Of a DNA stretch of 45,051 bases, positions 40,550 to 45,051 are shown piece by piece. The notes under the pieces are model-generated. The model made no database searches. It was not told where the DNA came from and saw only the letters and a program-made list of their open reading frames with translations. Each line of letters opens with the position of its first letter. The stretch's first letter is position 1. Source of the stretch: JARIHD01 sp036392795. GTDB lineage: Bacteria; Patescibacteriota; Saccharimonadia; Saccharimonadales; UBA4665. The position numbers were made by a program, and so were the translations under genes. The stretch lies in contig DASVXH010000058.1 of assembly GCA_036392795.1 (NCBI GenBank), positions 1-45,051 of the forward strand, in the 5' to 3' direction.

Positions 40550-42922
40550 ATGAGGGGTTGGGGTTACGAGCTGGGTACCGACTATGAGGCGCCAACCAGT
40601 GCCGACTTGGATATATTGGGCGCGCACCGCCTGGCACCGGCCTGCTTACTGCTACATGCCAATAATCCGCACTGGATGGATGCGGACGATTTTTATAAAA
40701 AAGCACAAATGGCGCTTGGCGTGCAACAAACAGATGACCAAGAAGCTCTTGACTTGCCTTCCAGGGAGGATTGGGAGCGGGCTCGTCGTATCTTGGCCGC
40801 CGACGAGCGTGTTTTGGAGACATCTTTGTCCTCTGGGGCGAAGCAGACGGTTATTGGTGGCCGTGCCCTGCGGGTGGCTGTGCCATTGGCGGGTGCGATT
40901 TTAGGCTGGCAGGTCGAAAAGGGTATGGCTGCCTCGTTTTGGGCAGATTCCGAAACGACGCTGAGTAATCAGTTGGCGGGTTTTAGAAATTTAGGTGCAG
41001 TGGCTTCAGGTAGTCTAGCGCCTTTTGCCAAAGAATTTTATGCAAGAATAATTAGCTTGCAAGGCTCCCGTGCACGCGAACAGTATGCGGAGTATGGCAG
41101 TGAGATCATCGGTGATCCCGCCCTTTTTTCGCAAGCATTTGTCGCTAGACGTGCGCCGGAAGTATCGGTGTCAAGCTCGCAGCCAGAGCCAAGGCCAGAA
41201 CGAAGGCTCGAATCCCAAACAGAGCCAGACCCGAAGCCAGCCCCTAGATCTCCGCCGCAGTCACCCGCACAGAAGCCGCGTCCGGATGTCGCGCCTCTAG
41301 AGACGCCGGTGCCGAGTCCCGAATCGTCTTCGCCTTCACGGCCTCCTGGGACCAAAAAAACGCAGATCCGACGCTTACTCAATGCCCACGTACGAGAGGC
41401 CGCCGCAGAAGTGTCCCTATTTGAGCTTCAGCCACAGCTTAGGGACGACCTGGCTGGTATTTGCTATGATTCGCTCGCAATGGCCACTTTACTCATCCTG
41501 GCTAAAAATCCTGCCGAGAAAACTGCCCTTTATGATCTGCGAATGTCCCTGATTGAACACGCTGATCGAAGGGTTTCGGCCAGTCAGGTAAAATATAGTA
41601 TCGCTATAAAATCGCTCAGGACGCTTGCGAGGAATAATATGATTGATCTCGACGAGGCGGCACAGCAAGCAGTTATTACCCCACGGGGGATAGAAGACGG
41701 CGTACCGCTGGTTGGCGTAGTGGGTAATTGGATGACCTCCGGTTCGTCGCCTATGTCTCCGGAAGATGTTTTTTTACCCAAGGTTGAGCGCCTGCGGTTC
41801 GATCTGTTGAATGTGCTGACAGCTTCGGGCGGCACGGTTGCTTCCGTCTTAAAGGTTGCAGATGTGCTGGGCCAAGACGTAAGGCGTGTGTACAGGCAGT
41901 TGTCTACTTTGTTCCAAAAAGACATCGTTGACATTTATTATGTGCCCGGAGGGCGAAAAGACATTGCGAAAGTTGAGCTAAATCCAGCCTGCCTGCCTCC
42001 TCTACAGCGGCTCATGGAAGGCATTTTGAGCCTGCAGACAAAAGAGGGAAAAGAGATGCAGACTTCCCAGGCCAGGCTGCTTACTGAGTCTCCGGAGCAT
42101 TTTCATCAGCTGGTGCTGAAGCGTTTTAGTGCGCTGCCATCTGTGGCACGCACTGAACGGATTCAGGAGCAGGGCGGCCTTGACATTGCAGTCGCCGCCG
42201 ACAAGTCAAGACCCCTCAAAGACTGCCCTGAAACGCTATTTTCCGATTTCGACGCCATAGGCACGAGACCCTTGGCGATGGCTAGCTTGCTCGCCAGCTT
42301 TGCGCGTCGAAAAGTATGGATGGAGACCGGTCAATTACTTTGGGAACTCCAACGACTCAGCGATGACCGTGCCGACCACTACCCCCAGACCTCAACACTG
42401 CATGATCTTGCAGTTAAAATGGCTGGCAGCTGGGGGTTTTGCAACCAAAAACCCGGCAGACAAAACAGGATAAGTATTCAAATAAATCAGGCGGGAATAG
42501 AACGAGCCTTGCCGCTTATTGGCGCTATAGCCGATTGGCAAAAAGAGGAAACAGAAAAATATGTGGATCTCATTTTGCCTTATCACAGCAATAAGGCTAG
42601 TTCTCTTTTGGGGGCGTACGAGGCGTTGGTGCGGCACGATGAGCTCGATTCTTCTAAGGCCCTTGGGAAGGGTGGTAACGATCATTTGGCTCGTATACTC
42701 GCTCAGCGGGGTGTCATAGAGATTGAGTACGGCGGCAAAATGGGTACCAGCGACAAGCGCATTGCGTCAATTCGGCTGGTCAGCACCTTTAAAGATTCAG
42801 TATTAGCTTTAATCACAGGAATCGCCGCATTGGGGTCTGAGGCTGGACGCATTGAGGCGGTTATTCAGGCATATTCCCTCTTGTCGGACCCAAAGCAGTT
42901 TGCCCGCCTAATCCGTTTTTGA
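40550..42922 (+). CDS. large repeat-containing protein with winged-helix-like units (hypothetical)
   Basis: 790 residues. A recurring unit ends in a motif like (V/L)PL-x-G-(A/V)-(I/V)-x-x-W: RVAVPLAGAILGWQ (about 105), GVPLVGVVGNWM (about 390) and RALPLIGAIADWQ (about 655). Each follows a basic, wing-like stretch. Between the first and second units lies a Pro/Ser/Glu-rich linker (about 205-275), likely disordered. VLKVADVLGQDVRRVYRQLS looks like a helix-turn-helix. There is no enzyme motif, signal peptide or membrane helix. The ATG at 40550 follows a TATTCT/TATAA stretch closely. I do not recognise the family and suspect it is lineage-specific. Confidence 0.6.
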   Translation: MRGWGYELGTDYEAPTSADLDILGAHRLAPACLLLHANNPHWMDADDFYKKAQMALGVQQTDDQEALDLPSREDWERARRILAADERVLETSLSSGAKQTVIGGRALRVAVPLAGAILGWQVEKGMAASFWADSETTLSNQLAGFRNLGAVASGSLAPFAKEFYARIISLQGSRAREQYAEYGSEIIGDPALFSQAFVARRAPEVSVSSSQPEPRPERRLESQTEPDPKPAPRSPPQSPAQKPRPDVAPLETPVPSPESSSPSRPPGTKKTQIRRLLNAHVREAAAEVSLFELQPQLRDDLAGICYDSLAMATLLILAKNPAEKTALYDLRMSLIEHADRRVSASQVKYSIAIKSLRTLARNNMIDLDEAAQQAVITPRGIEDGVPLVGVVGNWMTSGSSPMSPEDVFLPKVERLRFDLLNVLTASGGTVASVLKVADVLGQDVRRVYRQLSTLFQKDIVDIYYVPGGRKDIAKVELNPACLPPLQRLMEGILSLQTKEGKEMQTSQARLLTESPEHFHQLVLKRFSALPSVARTERIQEQGGLDIAVAADKSRPLKDCPETLFSDFDAIGTRPLAMASLLASFARRKVWMETGQLLWELQRLSDDRADHYPQTSTLHDLAVKMAGSWGFCNQKPGRQNRISIQINQAGIERALPLIGAIADWQKEETEKYVDLILPYHSNKASSLLGAYEALVRHDELDSSKALGKGGNDHLARILAQRGVIEIEYGGKMGTSDKRIASIRLVSTFKDSVLALITGIAALGSEAGRIEAVIQAYSLLSDPKQFARLIRF

Positions 42923-43004
42923 TGACGCGGCAGGAGGACTGGCGGCGACGGTCGTGGTTCCGTATAATAATGGTAATGACATTGAGAGGGTGGAAAGACT
43001 AGTC

Positions 43005-44690
43005 ATGCACGGCGACGCATTTATTCAGCTAAGCGTTGTGATTGTGCTGGCTGCCGTTATGGCGGTAATTATGCGGCTGTTGCGCCAGCCCTTGATTATT
43101 GGACACATTCTAACCGGAATTATTGTTGGGCCGTGGGCACTTTCGCTGATCGATGACAAGTCGTTATTCCAGGTGTATAGCGATATTGGTATCGCGCTGC
43201 TGCTATTTATTATTGGCCTGGAACTGAACGCCGCAGTCATTCGGCGCCTAGGGAGACAGGTGATTGTGACGGCCATGGCGCTGTTGGCCGGTGTAGGCGG
43301 TGCGGGCTTTTTAGTAGCAAAACTGTTTGGATTCAATCAGACAGAGGCGATTATTTTGGGCCTGGCACTGTTCTTTAGTAGTACGATTATTATTGCCAAA
43401 GTATTAAGTGACAAGCGGGAATTGACGCGACTACATGGACAGATTGCCATCGGTATCATCCTGATCGATGACATGGTGGCGACTTTTGCTCTGCTGTTTG
43501 TAGCGGCGGGCGCTGGTCATGCCTTGGGTGCGGGCGAAGTCGGTACCTTAATTCTAAAAGGTATTGGACTGGTGGCGGTATTCACGCTGGTAGGTGCCAA
43601 GCTGTTGCCGCGTCTTGGGCGTTTTATGGCGAGTTCGCAGGAACTATTATTCTTGTTTGCTATCGCGTGGGGATTTGGTGTGGCTACACTTATCAACCGA
43701 GCTGGTTTTTCTATAGAAATCGGTGCATTGTTTGCTGGTGTGATGCTGGCACACTTGCCGTATGCGGCCGAGATAGGGGCGCGGCTCAAGCCGCTGCGTG
43801 ACTTTTTTATCGTGCTGTTTTTTGTGGTACTGGGCGAAGGATTGGTGCTGGGCGATTTGGGTGCGGTGCTGGGTCCGGCGCTTATCTTTGCGATAATTGT
43901 GATGGTGCTAAAGCCCATTGTCGTCATGGCTGCGCTGGGAGCTCTGCGATACACAAAACGCACTAGTTTCAAGGCTGCAATTAACCTTTCTCAGATTAGT
44001 GAATTCTCTATTGTGCTGGTTGTGCTGGCAACGGCAACGGGGACTGTTGATCCTCGTGTCGGCTCTATCATTACAGTTGTGGCGCTGATTACCATCGCAT
44101 TATCGACCTATATGATGCAATACGATAATTGGTTGTACGAAAAACTCGAAAACTACTTGCAAATATTCGAGCGTGAAACCACCCGCGAAAAAGAGTATCG
44201 CGCCAAAACCTATCCCCTGATACTATTTGGCTACAAAAAAGGCGGTCACGAATTTGTAAAATCATTTAAAGCAATGCGTCGCCCCTACGTTGTGGTCGAC
44301 TACAATCCGGACGTTATCGATCTATTAACGCGTCAACACATCGAATGTTTATACGGAGACGCCACCGATCACGAATTGCTGGCTGAGCTGCACATGGCCA
44401 AAGCCAAAATGGTGGTCAGTACCATTACCGACTATCCGACCAATATTACGCTGTTACGCTACGTCATGCACCACAATCGTAGGGCGGTTTTTATCTGTCA
44501 CGCAGATGATTATAACGACGCCGCTACACTCTACAAACATGGGGCTTCCTATGTGATCCTGCCGCATTTCATTGGCAGTGAAAAAATGAGCCTATTCATT
44601 AATCGTGTTGGTCTGGACCGTGAAAGCTTTGCTGAACACCGCAAAAAACATTTAATATCGCTCGGCAAAGCGGCCATTGACCGCAGCTAG
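43005..44690 (+). CDS. KefB/KefC-type cation:proton antiporter with TrkA-N domain
   Basis: 561 residues. Twelve or so membrane helices of the CPA2 family come first (RLLRQPLIIGHILTGIIVGP, GIALLLFIIGLELNA, then LFFSSTIIIAKVLSD and GIILIDDMVA with the transport aspartates). From about residue 415 a cytosolic TrkA-N domain follows (ILFGYKKGGHEF, VVDYNPDVIDLL, CLYGDATDHELL), without the strict GxGxxG. It should exchange K+ or Na+ for protons. The ATG at 43005 with GGAAAG ahead is preferred over 42954. It overlaps the convergent sigma-factor stop by a few bases. Confidence 0.9.
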   Translation: MHGDAFIQLSVVIVLAAVMAVIMRLLRQPLIIGHILTGIIVGPWALSLIDDKSLFQVYSDIGIALLLFIIGLELNAAVIRRLGRQVIVTAMALLAGVGGAGFLVAKLFGFNQTEAIILGLALFFSSTIIIAKVLSDKRELTRLHGQIAIGIILIDDMVATFALLFVAAGAGHALGAGEVGTLILKGIGLVAVFTLVGAKLLPRLGRFMASSQELLFLFAIAWGFGVATLINRAGFSIEIGALFAGVMLAHLPYAAEIGARLKPLRDFFIVLFFVVLGEGLVLGDLGAVLGPALIFAIIVMVLKPIVVMAALGALRYTKRTSFKAAINLSQISEFSIVLVVLATATGTVDPRVGSIITVVALITIALSTYMMQYDNWLYEKLENYLQIFERETTREKEYRAKTYPLILFGYKKGGHEFVKSFKAMRRPYVVVDYNPDVIDLLTRQHIECLYGDATDHELLAELHMAKAKMVVSTITDYPTNITLLRYVMHHNRRAVFICHADDYNDAATLYKHGASYVILPHFIGSEKMSLFINRVGLDRESFAEHRKKHLISLGKAAIDRS

Positions 44691-45049
44691 TTTTGTGGCT
44701 TTTTGCGATAGTGCTTGATATCGAGACCTTCTGCTCCCAGCTTTGCCTCGATATCGCGGCGAAGAAGCGTTCTATGTACGCGAACAGTCGCCGCAGGAAT
44801 ACCCAGATCATCACTGATTTCTTCAGTGGTTGCCCCAACTAATAGCCGTGCAGCAACTTCGCGTCTGCGAAATGACAGTGTGGCGACAGCCCGCATAACA
44901 AGTTCTAGAGTAGCCCGGTAGTCTGCGCCATCCGCCTCAAATATTTCCGGCATGTCTTCAAGGCTGGTGGTTTGACGCCGTTTGAGTTCTCTCCATTTAC
45001 TCAGTAATTTAAAATGTGCTGTTTTGTAGAGCCAGGAAACAGCTAATCC
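44687..45049 (-). CDS. sigma-70 family (ECF-like) RNA polymerase sigma factor, 5' part outside window
   Basis: The frame is open to the right edge. The first visible residues (LAVSWLYKTAHFKLLSKWRE) resemble the end of region 2 of ECF sigma factors. After an acidic linker comes region 4: LVMRAVATLSFRRREVAARL, then GATTEEISDDLGIPAATVRV with the helix-turn-helix. The tail ends in basic residues. Only the C-terminal 120 residues are inside, so the -10-binding helix of region 2 cannot be checked. It is convergent with the antiporter. Confidence 0.7.
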   Translation of the reverse strand, partial: GLAVSWLYKTAHFKLLSKWRELKRRQTTSLEDMPEIFEADGADYRATLELVMRAVATLSFRRREVAARLLVGATTEEISDDLGIPAATVRVHRTLLRRDIEAKLGAEGLDIKHYRKKPQN

Positions 45050-45051
45050 AT

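Noticed and set aside
1..45051. CRISPR array, insertion sequence or integrase
   Set aside because: No regularly spaced repeats and no transposase or recombinase motif were found on either strand.
1..45051. Recoded TGA (as in some CPR lineages)
   Set aside because: Several intact genes end at TGA right after their domains (for example at 16473, 32216, 36581 and 42922), and I saw no in-frame TGA inside a conserved domain.

Overview
The window reads as a chromosomal segment of a small-genome bacterium using the standard code (TGA is a plain stop in several genes). Many intergenic gaps are short, several likely start codons sit 7-12 bases after a TATAAT-like box, and many genes belong to small stress or regulatory families. 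This fits a Patescibacteria (CPR) member, and Saccharibacteria is my best guess from gene content. That placement is inference: there is no rRNA or other phylogenetic marker here. One intact tRNA (Gln, CTG) is present. I saw no CRISPR array, transposase or integrase.

Region 1 (1-4.7 kb) is a cell-surface beta-glucan locus: a cellulose synthase-like GT2 enzyme overlapping a galactose-oxidase-like copper radical oxidase, with a convergent GH6 cellulase cut by the left edge. The trio matches the cslA-glxA-cslZ set of Streptomyces.

Region 2 (4.8-8.6 kb) holds small stress genes: an ArsR/SRPBCC pair whose start codon lies in a perfect 24-base palindrome, a DUF1801 protein, a VOC protein and an AlkZ-like winged-helix protein.

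Region 3 (8.6-20.5 kb) looks like an accessory and probably defensive island. It holds a degenerate Nudix-plus-winged-helix protein, a nucleotidyltransferase-fold protein, a large SF2 helicase with no normal start codon for its open N-terminus, an HD nucleotidase, a Nudix ADP-ribose-pyrophosphatase-like enzyme with two palindromes upstream, an NrtR-like regulator, a compact TIR-NTPase and an EgtD-like methyltransferase. NAD and nucleotide chemistry is the common thread.

Region 4 (20.6-26.3 kb) is a histidine kinase and receiver pair, two polytopic membrane proteins that carry the same cytosolic domain at opposite ends, a gene remnant and a luciferase-like oxidoreductase.

Region 5 (26.3-40.4 kb) is visibly more A/T-rich and mosaic. 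One- to three-gene blocks are separated by junctions that share a short repeat (AATAATCTCATGGCTGGGGA and decayed versions), usually beside a hairpin. At three junctions there is also a tRNA T-arm/acceptor fragment. The intact member of this series is tRNA-Gln itself. Blocks include an NTF2-like protein, a 2H phosphoesterase, a winged-helix protein, a HAD phosphatase, an M14-like deacylase, a 1338-residue Avs-like STAND NTPase tail-to-tail with a HEPN/membrane-protein operon, a truncated YdeI protein, a VOC protein and an AraC regulator. Truncated and frameshifted genes sit at the junctions, which suggests repeated recombination at tRNA-derived sites.

Region 6 (40.5-45 kb) has a 790-residue repeat-containing protein, a KefB-type antiporter with a TrkA-N domain, and a sigma-70-like factor cut by the right edge.
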